Below the pieces are notes generated by a model. It saw nothing but the letters and a program-made list of their open reading frames with translations. It had not been told where the DNA came from and searched no databases. Shown piece after piece: positions 24,599 through 33,578 of a DNA stretch of 64,000 bases (position 1 is the first letter of the stretch; every line of letters begins with the position of its first letter). Location: contig JBASOM010000021.1 in assembly GCA_049658265.1 (NCBI GenBank), forward strand, positions 1 through 64,000, written 5' to 3'. The position numbers were made by a program, and so were the translations under genes. Source of the stretch: DTU063 sp001512695 (GTDB taxonomy: Bacteria > Bacillota > Thermosediminibacteria > Thermosediminibacterales > Tepidanaerobacteraceae).

Positions 24599-24626
24599 AA
24601 AAAAACGGCCGCATTTCATGGACCGT
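24599..24626 (-). terminator. Terminator after ytfJ
   Basis: On the minus strand ACGG-T-CC pairs with GG-CCGT (one bulge) and is followed by seven T. It lies just past the ytfJ stop at 24634. Confidence 0.75.
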
Positions 24627-24633
24627 CATAAAA

Positions 24634-25026
24634 TCATTGATGTTTTTTCAGCAGCATATTTATTTGGTCAATAATTTGCGGAGCAATGTCTATCATTCTT
24701 TCTACTGTTGTGTTTTGTTTTACCGACAATAGTCTAATTTGCCCCTGACCTACTACCATGAATGCCACCGGTTGAACCGATACTCCGGCACCGCTGCCAC
24801 CTCCAAAAGGCAGCTTGGGTTTTTCGCTTTTATCATTATCTTTTGAAGCCTTAACATCAAATTCACTGCCACCTGCCGCAAATCCAAAACAAACCCGAGA
24901 AACCGGAATGATTACGCTCCCATCCTGAGTCTCCACAGCATCTCCTACTATCGTATTGACATCCACCATCTCTTTGATACTTTCCATAGATGTCTTAATC
25001 AAACTTTGAATAGGATGTTCGTCCAT
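24634..25026 (-). CDS. ytfJ: Spore protein YtfJ (GerW family)
   Basis: A 130-residue member of the GerW/YtfJ family, needed in Bacillus for one germinant response. Recognisable by S-L-I-K-T-S-M-E-S-I-K near the start, I-P-V-S-R-V-C-F-G-F-A-A-G-G-S-E-F, the glycine-rich F-G-G-G-S-G-A-G-V and V-Q-P-V-A-F-M-V-V. A TTG two codons upstream could also serve as the start; AAGGAG lies between optimal distances for both. Downstream of DUF2953 and scpAB, as in other Clostridia. Confidence 0.92.
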   Translation of the reverse strand: MDEHPIQSLIKTSMESIKEMVDVNTIVGDAVETQDGSVIIPVSRVCFGFAAGGSEFDVKASKDNDKSEKPKLPFGGGSGAGVSVQPVAFMVVGQGQIRLLSVKQNTTVERMIDIAPQIIDQINMLLKKHQ

Positions 25027-25057
25027 CGGCAAGACACTCCTTACTATGTGAATGTTC

Positions 25058-25723
25058 TCAGCTGTGTTGATGTTTTTTCGTCAGAGACCTTATCTTATAT
25101 ATCATCAAATACCAGGCTACTATAAAACTTGCAATTATAATATAGCCAACTCTAAGACTAAATATGCAGTCGATTTTCATTTGAAAAGATTTGTGTTTAA
25201 AAAAATCAGGTGTTACCACGACCTTCACTTTTGCACCTTCAAAATTTAACCACACGGATAGTAAGCCTAAGCTTTGAGAAATTATGGTCCAAACAGTACC
25301 TGCCAAAACTCCTGTAAAAGCCGGATTTTCGCTGCCGAAAGCAATGTTTATATTTAGGTAAACGAGATTTACTTTTTTAAGGAGTCTAATAATTAGTATT
25401 TTAAAAGTATAAAAGTATGTAACAAAGAATTTCATGCTATCAATTATCTTCCTAAAAATGTCTCTAAGTGGTGAAATGACTATTTTCCCAGATTTAGCTT
25501 TTGCGGTACTTTTACTGCCAACTTTATACTCAAAACTAAGAATTGGAACAAAGCTTTTCACAGTTAATTTCATCTCGGGTATCTCTAAAAACACTTTTGA
25601 CATGTACGAGTCCATTTCAAACTTTATATATTCATCTTGTATTTTTTTAATTAAAACAATACTAAATCTCACCTGTAAAAAAAAGAAAAGGGAAAAAGCT
25701 AGGATTAAAAGTAAATATATCAC
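25058..25723 (-). CDS. DUF2953-family membrane protein
   Basis: A 221-residue protein with an N-terminal membrane segment (residues 1-25), a charged middle part and a second hydrophobic segment near the C-terminus (V-G-Y-I-I-I-A-S-F-I-V-A-W-Y-L). It resembles the DUF2953 proteins (YtfI-type) that are encoded next to ytfJ/gerW in spore formers; the linkage here agrees. Function unknown, presumably sporulation related. Confidence 0.8.
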   Translation of the reverse strand: MIYLLLILAFSLFFFLQVRFSIVLIKKIQDEYIKFEMDSYMSKVFLEIPEMKLTVKSFVPILSFEYKVGSKSTAKAKSGKIVISPLRDIFRKIIDSMKFFVTYFYTFKILIIRLLKKVNLVYLNINIAFGSENPAFTGVLAGTVWTIISQSLGLLSVWLNFEGAKVKVVVTPDFFKHKSFQMKIDCIFSLRVGYIIIASFIVAWYLMIYKIRSLTKKHQHS

Positions 25724-25781
25724 TTTAATCTCCTTAAACCTTTTCCCTTAGTTTGTGGAAAAAACTTGTTATCGATTCATT

Positions 25782-26294
25782 TTATTCAATGGAAATCTCA
25801 TCAATGCTCTTTAGACCAAAGTAATCAAGACACTCTTCAGTTGTAACATAAAGTATAGGTCTGCCCGGCACGCTTAAGCGCCCCTTTTCGCAAATTAGAT
25901 TTTTTTCTAAAAGAGTGCTTATGGCTTTTTCGCAATTCACCCCCCTGATTGATTCAATCTCGGATTTTGTTATGGGTTGTTTAAACATGATAATGGCCAG
26001 GGTTTCTAATGCAGCTTTTGAAAGCTGCGATCTAACTTTCGGTTTAAATATTCTTTCAATATATGGAAAGATTTCCGCTTTCGTCGTAAGCCTAATTCGA
26101 TTTCCCACTATTGAAATCATTATTCCGTGACAAGGCTTGTTATACTCTATTTCTAATTGTTTTACACACTCTAGCACCTGTTTATTTGTAATATTTAGTG
26201 CATGTGCAATTTCATCAATGCTTAGGGGATTGCCCGATGTAAACAGTATTCCTTCTATAATACCTGTAATCCTTTCTAATTCCACTTTGCACAC
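25782..26294 (-). CDS. scpB: Segregation and condensation protein B
   Basis: A 170-residue winged-helix kleisin-associated protein of the SMC-ScpAB condensin. Family marks are I-I-E-G-I-L-F-T-S-G-N-P-L, L-S-K-A-A-L-E-T-L-A-I-I and K-x-x-I-E-x-I-R-G-V-N. It begins with GTG at 26294, preceded by GGGAGG, and overlaps the scpA stop by one base, so production is coupled. Confidence 0.95.
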   Translation of the reverse strand: MCKVELERITGIIEGILFTSGNPLSIDEIAHALNITNKQVLECVKQLEIEYNKPCHGIMISIVGNRIRLTTKAEIFPYIERIFKPKVRSQLSKAALETLAIIMFKQPITKSEIESIRGVNCEKAISTLLEKNLICEKGRLSVPGRPILYVTTEECLDYFGLKSIDEISIE

Positions 26295-27031
26295 TAAACC
26301 TCCCTACAGGTTATGACGATTTCTCCGAATTGCTTTTCTTGGACGGCGTTGATCCGTTTCATTTTTACCAGCTCCAATACTGCTAAAAAGGTAGTTATTA
26401 TTTCGATTTTAGGTGTCCGCTTGTCATATAATCTACTAAAAAATACCTTTGACTTTTGCCTCAGCATTTTGTAAATTTCAATCACTTTACGAAATAGGGG
26501 CAATGGATCTTTTGAAACCTTAGCAATTCTTTCCTCAACTTTCTCTTGGCTCATAACACGTTTAAATGCTAATTTAATGTCTTCAAAACTTATATCAGCC
26601 AGTTCAATTTCATTTGCCCACATTGAGGATAATTCTTCGGGAGGTTTTTTAAAGAGCAACTCCTGTTCTTGCTCTTTTTTCTTTAGCACCATAGAAATCT
26701 CTTTAAACTTTTTATATTCAAGTAGTTTGTACATCAGTTCACTTCTCGGATCGGCAGTATCATCTTCTGCCGCTGCCAATTCACTGACCACTTCATGTTT
26801 TGGCTTGGGTAATAACATCTTGGATTTGATACTCAGCAGAGTTGCTGCCATTACTAAGAATTCACTGGCAGTATCTAATCGGCTTTCCTTAATTTCTTGA
26901 ATATATTTCAAGTATTGCTCGGTAAGTTCTGCAATAGGTATGTCATAAATATCAATCTGGTTTTTCTCAATTAGATGAAATAAAAGGTCAAAAGGCCCTT
27001 CAAAAGCATCTATCTTTACATTTAAAGCCAC
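26294..27031 (-). CDS. scpA: Segregation and condensation protein A
   Basis: A 245-residue kleisin. The N-terminus F-E-G-P-F-D-L-L-F-H-L-I-E-K-N-Q-I-D-I-Y-D-I-P-I-A is diagnostic; the C-terminal winged helix (residues 170-245) contacts the SMC head. It acts with ScpB and SMC in chromosome segregation. Located between trpS and scpB. Confidence 0.95.
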   Translation of the reverse strand: MALNVKIDAFEGPFDLLFHLIEKNQIDIYDIPIAELTEQYLKYIQEIKESRLDTASEFLVMAATLLSIKSKMLLPKPKHEVVSELAAAEDDTADPRSELMYKLLEYKKFKEISMVLKKKEQEQELLFKKPPEELSSMWANEIELADISFEDIKLAFKRVMSQEKVEERIAKVSKDPLPLFRKVIEIYKMLRQKSKVFFSRLYDKRTPKIEIITTFLAVLELVKMKRINAVQEKQFGEIVITCREV

Positions 27032-27047
27032 GGCTCTTCACCTTTAA

Positions 27048-28031
27048 TTATATTTTCATTGCCTCTCTAGCCTCTTCCAAAGTTCTCTCTGCAACTATGC
27101 GAGCGCGTTTTGCACCGATGTCAAGTATATTATCGATGATAGAAGGATTTTGTTCCAATTCATGGCGTTTTTGGTGAATTGGTTCCATCTTGTCAATTAT
27201 TATTGATGCCAGCTTTTTCTTGCATTCTACGCAGCCAATTAGTCCTTTTTCGCATATCTCCTTGAGTTCTGCTACGTTGTCTTTTTGGTCAAAAACCTTA
27301 TAAAAAGCAAAGACATTGCAGATTTCCGGATGGCCGGGGTCATTTTTTCTAATCTTTGCTGGGTCGGTAATCATCATTCTTACTTTTTCCATTATCGTTT
27401 TGGGGCTGGCAGAGATTTCAATATGGTTGTCATAGCTTTTGCTCATTTTCCTGCCATCTATTCCCGGTAAAACCATGAATTCTGTATAAAGGGCTTCGGG
27501 TTCCGGAAAAACTGGTTTATAAAGATAGTTAAATCTCCTAGCAATTTCTCTGGTAAGCTCAATGTGCGGTTGCTGGTCTTTGCCCACCGGCACCCTATCT
27601 GCTTTATATATCAGTATATCCGTTGCCATTAGAACCGGATAACCCAGAAAACCGTATGTGTTGATTTCTTTGTTTTCTAATTGTTTTAACTGCTCTTTGT
27701 AAGTTGGACACCTCTCCAACCAAGACAGGGGTGTTATCATTGAAAATAAAAGATGTAATTCAGCATGCTGTTTTACATTGGATTGTACGAAAATATTGCA
27801 TTTTTCGGGGTCAAGGCCAACACTCACCCAATCGATTACCATCTGCCGAATATTCTCTTTAATTTCTTCAGTGCTGCTATATTCAGTAGTAAGCGCATGC
27901 CAATCCACTACTACGAAATAACAATCGTAATCGTCTTGCAATTTGACCCAATTTGTCAATGCTCCCATCATATTTCCCATATGCAGGCGACCCGTAGGTC
28001 TCATTCCGCTCATGATTACATGTTTTTTCAC
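27048..28031 (-). CDS. trpS: Tryptophanyl-tRNA synthetase
   Basis: A 327-residue class I synthetase. The HIGH-equivalent is G-R-L-H-M-G-N-M near residue 15, and K-M-S-K-S lies near residue 190. It starts with GTG at 28031, six bases after GGGAGGA. No T-box leader precedes it; it follows the M50 protease gene by 17 bases and is read through from that promoter. Confidence 0.96.
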   Translation of the reverse strand: MKKHVIMSGMRPTGRLHMGNMMGALTNWVKLQDDYDCYFVVVDWHALTTEYSSTEEIKENIRQMVIDWVSVGLDPEKCNIFVQSNVKQHAELHLLFSMITPLSWLERCPTYKEQLKQLENKEINTYGFLGYPVLMATDILIYKADRVPVGKDQQPHIELTREIARRFNYLYKPVFPEPEALYTEFMVLPGIDGRKMSKSYDNHIEISASPKTIMEKVRMMITDPAKIRKNDPGHPEICNVFAFYKVFDQKDNVAELKEICEKGLIGCVECKKKLASIIIDKMEPIHQKRHELEQNPSIIDNILDIGAKRARIVAERTLEEAREAMKI

Positions 28032-28048
28032 AGCGATTCCTCCCATAA

Positions 28049-28672
28049 TTAAAATCTTAATAAAGCCAAATTAGATAAAACATCAAGGCCTCTATGGATA
28101 AATATTATTAAAGGATTTAAGATTTTGCCCAATAAACCGAAGTAAACTAGCAATATTAGTACAAAAGGTCCATAAGCCTCAAGTTTTGAAAACTCATATG
28201 CCTGTCTTGCAGGTAATAGGCCGGCTAGAATCTTTGATCCATCTAATGGCGGGATTGGTATCAGATTAAAAACAGCTAAGGTCAAGTTGTAAAGAAACAG
28301 TATATAAATAAAACTATCCAATACGCCTATGCGAAGAATGTCAAGCTTCAAAATGATCATCGCAATAAACGCCAGTATCAAATTGGCCATGGGCCCGGCC
28401 AAGGAAACCAATATTGTACCTTTTTTTGGCTCTTTATAGTAACTCGGGTTTATCTCAACGGGTTTAGCCCAACCGAACCTAAATAGCCATAACATTATTA
28501 ATCCAATCGGGTCTAGATGAACGAGTGGATTTAGGGAAAGTCTACCCCTCCACTTAGGTGTCGGGTCACCCAAGGAGTAAGATACTCTGGCGTGGGCATA
28601 TTCATGAAAGCTAATGGCTATCAATAGAGCCGGTATTCTCAACAGCATTTCAGGACCTATATAATGTGTCAT
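28049..28672 (-). CDS. Site-2 protease family membrane protein (M50B)
   Basis: A 207-residue intramembrane metalloprotease with four or five hydrophobic segments. The zinc-binding H-E-Y-A-H lies in the first membrane segment (residues 22-26), and N-L-I-P-I-P-P-L-D-G-S (about 140) contributes the third ligand. It belongs to the short YwhC-like group that lacks a PDZ domain. Substrate unknown. First gene of the unit running on to trpS, scpA, scpB, DUF2953 and ytfJ. Confidence 0.9.
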   Translation of the reverse strand: MTHYIGPEMLLRIPALLIAISFHEYAHARVSYSLGDPTPKWRGRLSLNPLVHLDPIGLIMLWLFRFGWAKPVEINPSYYKEPKKGTILVSLAGPMANLILAFIAMIILKLDILRIGVLDSFIYILFLYNLTLAVFNLIPIPPLDGSKILAGLLPARQAYEFSKLEAYGPFVLILLVYFGLLGKILNPLIIFIHRGLDVLSNLALLRF

Positions 28673-28746
28673 GTAACATGACCATCCTTTCCATCATTTA
28701 GTATTATTAAGGTCTACTTATTGCATTATACCATTTAAATCAAAAT

Positions 28747-28776
28747 GAAAAAAGTGCGCAAAAGCACACTTTTTTC
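28747..28776 (-). terminator. Terminator after lysA
   Basis: A 13-bp stem with one mismatch (28747-28759 with 28764-28776) and an AAAA loop, with A6/T6 in the stem and so usable in both directions. It lies 19 bases after the lysA stop. Confidence 0.9.
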
Positions 28777-28794
28777 AGGACAACTAAAGATATT

Positions 28795-30129
28795 TTACAT
28801 GCTTGCAGTATAGACTTTCTTTGCAGGGGGCAAATATACCTCATTGCTTAGTAGGTCCTCGTATGTCTGTCGACGAACAACAAGCCGGGCTGTATTGTTT
28901 TTAACAAATACCACAGCCGGTTTGGGCAGCATATTGTAATTGCTGGCCATCGAATAATGATATGCTCCCGTGCAGAAAACTGCCAATATATCTCCCGGGT
29001 CAATTTTTGGCAGGTCGATATCCCAAATCAACATATCCCCTGACTCGCAACATTTTCCAGCAATAGACACTCTTTCTTCCTTGGGACTTGCCGCTTTATT
29101 CGCAATTAATGCAGTATATTTGGCACCATATAGTGCCGGCCTAATATTGTCGCTCATTCCTCCATCAACACTGACATATTTTCTTATACCTGGTATATTT
29201 TTTATTGCACCCACTGTATATAGGGTTGTCCCAGCTTCGCCAATTATTGCTCTTCCAGGCTCAATTGAGATCTTCGGAAGGGGAACATCATAATTCTGGC
29301 AACATTTCTTAACTGATGTAACCAATGCATGAATATACTCTTTTACCGGGAGTGGCCTGTCTGTTTCAAGATATTTAATTCCAAAACCACCACCAAAATC
29401 AATTTCTCTGGTGTTGAATCCATATTTATCATTTACCGTCTTTGCAAATTTAACCATTATTTGAGCAGCATCTTTAAATGGCTCCTCTTCAAATATTTGA
29501 GAACCTATGTGGCAGTGGAAACCCATTAGCTTTAAACCTTTAATACTTAAAGCACTTTCCACAGCCAACAGCGCTTGTCCGTTTTCCATTCCAAACCCAA
29601 ATTTTGAATCTAGCTGCCCCGTCTTTATATAATCATGCGTATGAGCTTCAATGCCCGGGGTGAGACGTAAAAGTACTTTTATGTTCTTAGCAGGGTATTT
29701 TTTGCTTAAATCACTTATCAATTCAAGTTCATAAAAATTGTCAACTACAATTCGCCCGACACCGTATTCTATAGCCATTTTTAATTCATCGTAGGATTTA
29801 TTATTACCATGAAAATATATTCTCTTTGCAGGAAACTGAGCTTTTATGGCAGTGTATAGCTCTCCACCTGAAACCACATCGAGGCAAAGGCCTTCCTCTT
29901 CGATAATTCGGCACATTTCTATAGTTAAAAAGGCTTTTCCAGCATAAATAACGTCAGTGTTTTCATGTAAACTGCGTATACTGTTCAAATATGTGCGACA
30001 GTTTTCCCGAATGAGATTTTCATCCATGACATATAAAGGTGTGCCGAATTCTTTTGCCAGCTCTACTGCATCGCATCCACCTATTTCTAAATGGTTAAGT
30101 TTGTTAACTCTGCACGTTCCTAAAAGCAT
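28795..30129 (-). CDS. lysA: Diaminopimelate decarboxylase
   Basis: A 444-residue PLP enzyme catalysing the last step of lysine synthesis. The PLP lysine is in Y-A-G-K-A-F near residue 60; G-F-H-C-H-I-G-S-Q, E-P-G-R-A-I-I, C-C-E-S-G-D and F-C-T-G-A-Y are all in place. The ATG at 30129 follows GGGAGGAG; the longer frame to 30207 runs through the riboswitch terminator and is not translated. Monocistronic, behind a lysine riboswitch. Confidence 0.96.
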   Translation of the reverse strand: MLLGTCRVNKLNHLEIGGCDAVELAKEFGTPLYVMDENLIRENCRTYLNSIRSLHENTDVIYAGKAFLTIEMCRIIEEEGLCLDVVSGGELYTAIKAQFPAKRIYFHGNNKSYDELKMAIEYGVGRIVVDNFYELELISDLSKKYPAKNIKVLLRLTPGIEAHTHDYIKTGQLDSKFGFGMENGQALLAVESALSIKGLKLMGFHCHIGSQIFEEEPFKDAAQIMVKFAKTVNDKYGFNTREIDFGGGFGIKYLETDRPLPVKEYIHALVTSVKKCCQNYDVPLPKISIEPGRAIIGEAGTTLYTVGAIKNIPGIRKYVSVDGGMSDNIRPALYGAKYTALIANKAASPKEERVSIAGKCCESGDMLIWDIDLPKIDPGDILAVFCTGAYHYSMASNYNMLPKPAVVFVKNNTARLVVRRQTYEDLLSNEVYLPPAKKVYTASM

Positions 30130-30149
30130 ATTGCTTCTCCTCCCATTAA

Positions 30150-30181
30150 AAACAAAAACAACCGGGATATTTGCCGGTTGT
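30150..30181 (-). terminator. Terminator of the lysine riboswitch
   Basis: ACAACCGG pairs with CCGGTTGT (30158-30165, 30174-30181) across an 8-base loop, and the minus strand then reads TTTTTGTTTTT. It lies 26 bases downstream of the aptamer and just before the lysA ribosome binding site, so it is the expression platform: with lysine bound, transcription stops here. Confidence 0.9.
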
Positions 30182-30206
30182 ACTTCTTCAAAGGGCAAAT
30201 ACCTCA

Positions 30207-30402
30207 CTCATCTGAAGTAGCGCTCCACCGGTGATATTACCGGTGACAGTCTTATACCTATTCGGTATAAGCCCAGCATGGTTTTTGGGGAAAAACCATA
30301 CTTCGGCGATGACCCCTTTCAATCTGCTTAATAGGCTTCCCCTGCCTCCACAAATCTACTGATGGTCGATCGCGCCTCTACCCCAACTCTTATCGAGATG
30401 AG
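30207..30402 (-). promoter_or_regulatory. Lysine riboswitch (L box) aptamer
   Basis: In the lysA leader, P1 is formed by CTCATCT (5' arm, 30396-30402) and AGATGAG (3' arm, 30207-30213). The conserved core segments are present in order: GTAGAGGCGCGAT...AGTAG, GGCAGGGGAAGCC, TCGCCGAAG, GCTGGG, ACTGTCACCGG and GGTGGAGCGCTACT. This is a lysine-binding aptamer controlling lysA by attenuation. Confidence 0.93.
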
Positions 30403-30425
30403 GTAATGCTATTGACTTTTTCAAT

Positions 30426-30454
30426 ACAATAACACATAGATTTGCTATTGTCAA
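30426..30454 (-). promoter_or_regulatory. Sigma-A promoter of the lysA leader
   Basis: A perfect -35 TTGACA (30449-30454) and -10 TATTGT (30426-30431), 17 bases apart, lie 24 bases before the aptamer P1. The start point should be near 30419. From here to the activase stop at 30530 I see no further element. Confidence 0.88.
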
Positions 30455-30529
30455 GGTCATTCTGAAGGGATTTGGAAATTATATTCTGAAAAAAAGTCAG
30501 TAATGTTGCAACATAGAATTGAATGATGG

Positions 30530-31492
30530 CTATACAGCCAGAGTTGAAGACCATTTACCGCACCTGTCACCCCATCTTGCCATAAGTCTCCCATCTGAAA
30601 ATAGCTGTATTATTTCGCAAGCGTTAGGGCAGCCGCTGCACTCAAAGCTTTGCACTTTGTAATTTTGGAAGGCAACATCCATACCAAAAAAATTGGTACT
30701 TTTCTGCCGTGAAATTACATGGTTAAAAGCGAGAATTGCTGCTCCTATAGCTCCCATAACGTCATGATTCTTAGGAACAAGTATTTCAGCTTGCAACTGT
30801 TCTTCAAAAGCCTTCCTGATCCCAGCGTTTGCCGCAACACCTCCCTGAAATAGAATTAAAGGGCGGATGTCCTTACCTTTAGCCACATTTGACAGGAAAT
30901 TTCTAACAAGGGCTTCACATAATCCTCTCAATATATCTTCCGTTGCATGGCCCATTTGTTGTTTATGTATCATATCAGATTCTGCAAAAACTGCACAGCG
31001 TCCCGCTATTCTAGTGGGATTTTTGGATTTTAAAGCGATATCACCAAACTTCTCAATTGGTATACCCAATCTCTGGGCCTGCCTGTCCAAAAATGAGCCG
31101 GTCCCTGCAGCACATACAGTGTTCATCGCAAAATCCACAACTGTTTTATTTCTAATTACTATAATCTTGGAATCTTGTCCCCCAATTTCTAAAATGGTCT
31201 GGGCTTCAGGAAAAAATTCTAGTGCTGCAGCTGCATGAGCCGTTATCTCGTTTTTTGCAATATCAGCCCCAACCAAGATAGAAGCTAATTGCCTGCCGCT
31301 GCCTGTAGTTCCCACTGCAAAAATATCTAAATTTTTAATTTCATGTTGCAGGATCTCTAATCCTTTCTTAACGGCTTGTATTGGATTACCTGCAGTGCTC
31401 AAGTAGAGCTTTTTGACAAGCCCCTTTTTTTCATTAAGTAGGACCAAGTTTGTACTTACAGAACCTACATCAATTCCCAGACAATACTGCAT
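30530..31492 (-). CDS. Acyl-CoA dehydratase activase (HgdC/BadF family)
   Basis: A 320-residue ATPase of the ASKHA fold: G-I-D-V-G-S-V-S-T-N (phosphate 1), I-G-G-Q-D-S-K (phosphate 2 region), and the two Cys that hold the intersubunit [4Fe-4S] cluster in N-T-V-C-A-A-G-T-G-S-F-L and A-G-R-C-A-V-F-A-E-S-D. In HgdC/archerase, ATP hydrolysis drives electron injection into 2-hydroxyacyl-CoA dehydratase. The C-terminal tail has an extra C-S-G-C-P-N-A-C and C-G-K. Its start overlaps the preceding gene by 23 bases. No dehydratase with CoA-transferase genes is adjacent, so the target may be the two neighbouring proteins. Confidence 0.88.
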   Translation of the reverse strand: MQYCLGIDVGSVSTNLVLLNEKKGLVKKLYLSTAGNPIQAVKKGLEILQHEIKNLDIFAVGTTGSGRQLASILVGADIAKNEITAHAAAALEFFPEAQTILEIGGQDSKIIVIRNKTVVDFAMNTVCAAGTGSFLDRQAQRLGIPIEKFGDIALKSKNPTRIAGRCAVFAESDMIHKQQMGHATEDILRGLCEALVRNFLSNVAKGKDIRPLILFQGGVAANAGIRKAFEEQLQAEILVPKNHDVMGAIGAAILAFNHVISRQKSTNFFGMDVAFQNYKVQSFECSGCPNACEIIQLFSDGRLMARWGDRCGKWSSTLAV

Positions 31493-32582
31493 TATTTTTC
31501 ACCTCCCTGTTGTGGCATAGCATATCAACAAAAGCTTCTAAGCGAGTCCTGAAACCGGTCTCGGCAGAGTGTTCGTCTAAGACAATCGTCATCACAGGTA
31601 TATGATGTTCCTGATTTATGCGGGGTATGGCACTTTTTGCCACGATTTCTGGCATGCATGTAAATGGCAATAAGTGAATAACACCGTCAAAGCCCATTTT
31701 AGAAAAGTTTATTATTTGTGCTACTGACTCCTGACCGTGGCCACCTACAAAGCAATTTATATAAGGCTCTGCCAATTTAAGCATAATATTGTGGTCTTGG
31801 GACCTTATAAAGGACGGTAAAAGGTTTTCCCGAACCCAATCTGTGATGTATATATTTCTGTACACCTCTACTCCTAATTCTCCCAACTGTTTTTCAATAT
31901 TTAAATTTACAAAGGGCTCAAGAACCGTGTAGATTTCCCCTACTATTCCCACTTTTACCGGAGTTAGGTTTTTAATAACACTTATATTTGAGAAAACATC
32001 ATGTATTTGAGTTTCAAGCAGTGCTAGCTCTTTTTCACATTTTGCATTTAGTATTTCCTTGACAAGAGAATTATAAACTTTTTCAGTTTGCCCCTTGCAT
32101 CTTTCTCTAGGCCTATATTTAAACAATTGCTTTTCTATTTCGTCAAGCAGCAGGGCTTTTTTCCACCCAATTCGTATGGCTTTGATAAGATCCTTTACAC
32201 CGTTATTGTTTCTATTGGTGATCAATCTAATTTTATTAAGCAAATCAATAAAATTGCCCTGGGGAGGTTCTAAAATAATCATTTCAAAATTAAAACCTAG
32301 GTCTTTTAAAATTTCCTTTTGCACCTCTCCGTAGTATCCAAATCTACATGGGCCAACACCGCCTGCCATCACAATTGTGTCTGCTCCTTTTTCAAGGGCT
32401 TCAATAAAATTGCCAATATTTATCTTCAAGGGCAGGCACGCAAACTCCGGAGAGTAGGCAACGCCTAATTCAAGGGTTTTTTTGCTGCAAGGAGGAGGAA
32501 GTATAACCTCACATCCCAAGCTTTCAAATATGGTTTTTAGCGGTATATATATATTACCCATGTGCGGAAAGGTTATCTTCAA
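31470..32582 (-). CDS. HgdB-related acyl-CoA dehydratase activase-associated protein
   Basis: A 370-residue protein of the 2-hydroxyacyl-CoA dehydratase / DUF2229 superfamily. It has Cys in E-F-A-C-L-P-L-K near residue 50 and G-P-C-R-F-G-Y-Y near 80, and L-P-F-T-C-M-P-E near 305, which could ligate an Fe-S cluster. The end, V-L-D-E-H-S-A-E-T-G-F-R-T-R-L-E-A-F, is shared with the upstream gene product (D-E-H-A-G-E-S-G-F-N-T-R-I-E-A-F), so the two are diverged paralogues. TTG start with GGAAGG at seven bases. Function unknown. Confidence 0.8.
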   Translation of the reverse strand: MKITFPHMGNIYIPLKTIFESLGCEVILPPPCSKKTLELGVAYSPEFACLPLKINIGNFIEALEKGADTIVMAGGVGPCRFGYYGEVQKEILKDLGFNFEMIILEPPQGNFIDLLNKIRLITNRNNNGVKDLIKAIRIGWKKALLLDEIEKQLFKYRPRERCKGQTEKVYNSLVKEILNAKCEKELALLETQIHDVFSNISVIKNLTPVKVGIVGEIYTVLEPFVNLNIEKQLGELGVEVYRNIYITDWVRENLLPSFIRSQDHNIMLKLAEPYINCFVGGHGQESVAQIINFSKMGFDGVIHLLPFTCMPEIVAKSAIPRINQEHHIPVMTIVLDEHSAETGFRTRLEAFVDMLCHNREVKNNAVLSGN

Positions 32583-33558
32583 GGTATTTCCTTCCTTCCA
32601 AAACGTCTAAAAATGCCTCAATTCTTGTGTTGAAACCGGATTCCCCAGCATGTTCATCTAAATTTAAATACAAAATAGGAACCTTGTATTGTTTTTTTGT
32701 CTTTTTTTCTAATATTTCTCCTACCAGGGAATCCGGTCCACAGCCAAACGATGCCACGTGGATAACACCGTCTACTTTACTGTTTTCCAAATAATAAAAA
32801 GCTGTCCCAAGTGTCTTTTCCCCTAATGTCCAAAACATATCCTTTGATAGCTGTTTACTACCTATCGTTATATATTTTTTTTCAACCATCTCGGTCGTTA
32901 TAAGATCTATTTTATTTTTGCGTAATTTCCTAATGAGACCCATACTTATATAATCGTCATATATATTGTAATTATGCCCCAACAAAAGTACTTTTATATT
33001 GTTTGTGTGTTTTTTTAATAGTTGACTTTCTAGAATGAAATTTTGTTTTTTGTCAAAAAGCTCTTGAGGAGTTGCCAACTTTTTAATCAATAAGTCTTCA
33101 AATTTCATCTGAGCTTTTATTGCTTTGTAATAGGCTAATAATATTCGACTTCGGTTTATTTTTAAAATTTTACCTAAATTTAAAACATGATTTAACATAT
33201 TGTATTTACCTTTATAAAGATTCAACTCCGTATCTAAAACCCGAGAAATGTCCGGTATGCTGTTTCTTATCATGTCGGGAAGGCCCAAAAACTTGGGACA
33301 AATATATTTCCTAGGCTCTATGCTAATAACTCTTGGCACAAAAATCATGTCAACTTTATCCTTCAAGACAGCAATGTGGCCATGATATACTTTAATCGGC
33401 AAGCAGGCATCATCCACACAAAGCTTTGTACCTTGCTCAAGAATCTCTTTATTTGTAGGTGGAGATAGAACCACCTCAAATCTCAAAACCTCAAAAAGAG
33501 TTTTCCAAAATGGAAAATATTGATAATAAAACAAGGCTCTCGGAATACCTATGCGCAA
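32554..33558 (-). CDS. DUF2229 acyl-CoA dehydratase activase-related protein
   Basis: A 334-residue protein with the DUF2229 opening M-R-I-G-I-P-R-A-L-F-Y-Y-Q-Y-F-P-F-W, seen in activase-associated proteins of Clostridia. Conserved Cys are in V-D-D-A-C-L-P-I-K, K-Y-I-C-P-K and A-S-F-G-C-G-P-D. It overlaps the next gene by 29 bases. In many Clostridia these parts and the activase form one polypeptide of about 1400 residues; here they are three separate genes in the order DUF2229 - HgdB-like - activase. Confidence 0.8.
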   Translation of the reverse strand: MRIGIPRALFYYQYFPFWKTLFEVLRFEVVLSPPTNKEILEQGTKLCVDDACLPIKVYHGHIAVLKDKVDMIFVPRVISIEPRKYICPKFLGLPDMIRNSIPDISRVLDTELNLYKGKYNMLNHVLNLGKILKINRSRILLAYYKAIKAQMKFEDLLIKKLATPQELFDKKQNFILESQLLKKHTNNIKVLLLGHNYNIYDDYISMGLIRKLRKNKIDLITTEMVEKKYITIGSKQLSKDMFWTLGEKTLGTAFYYLENSKVDGVIHVASFGCGPDSLVGEILEKKTKKQYKVPILYLNLDEHAGESGFNTRIEAFLDVLEGRKYLEDNLSAHG

Positions 33559-33578
33559 ATTATTTCCCCCTGAACGCT

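Noticed and set aside
27048..28672. T-box leader before trpS
   Set aside because: trpS follows the protease gene by 17 bases, leaving no room for a leader, and no T-box sequence is present before the protease gene.
30130..30207. N-terminal extension of lysA
   Set aside because: These codons lie in the riboswitch terminator and leader, and the ATG at 30129 has the proper ribosome binding site.
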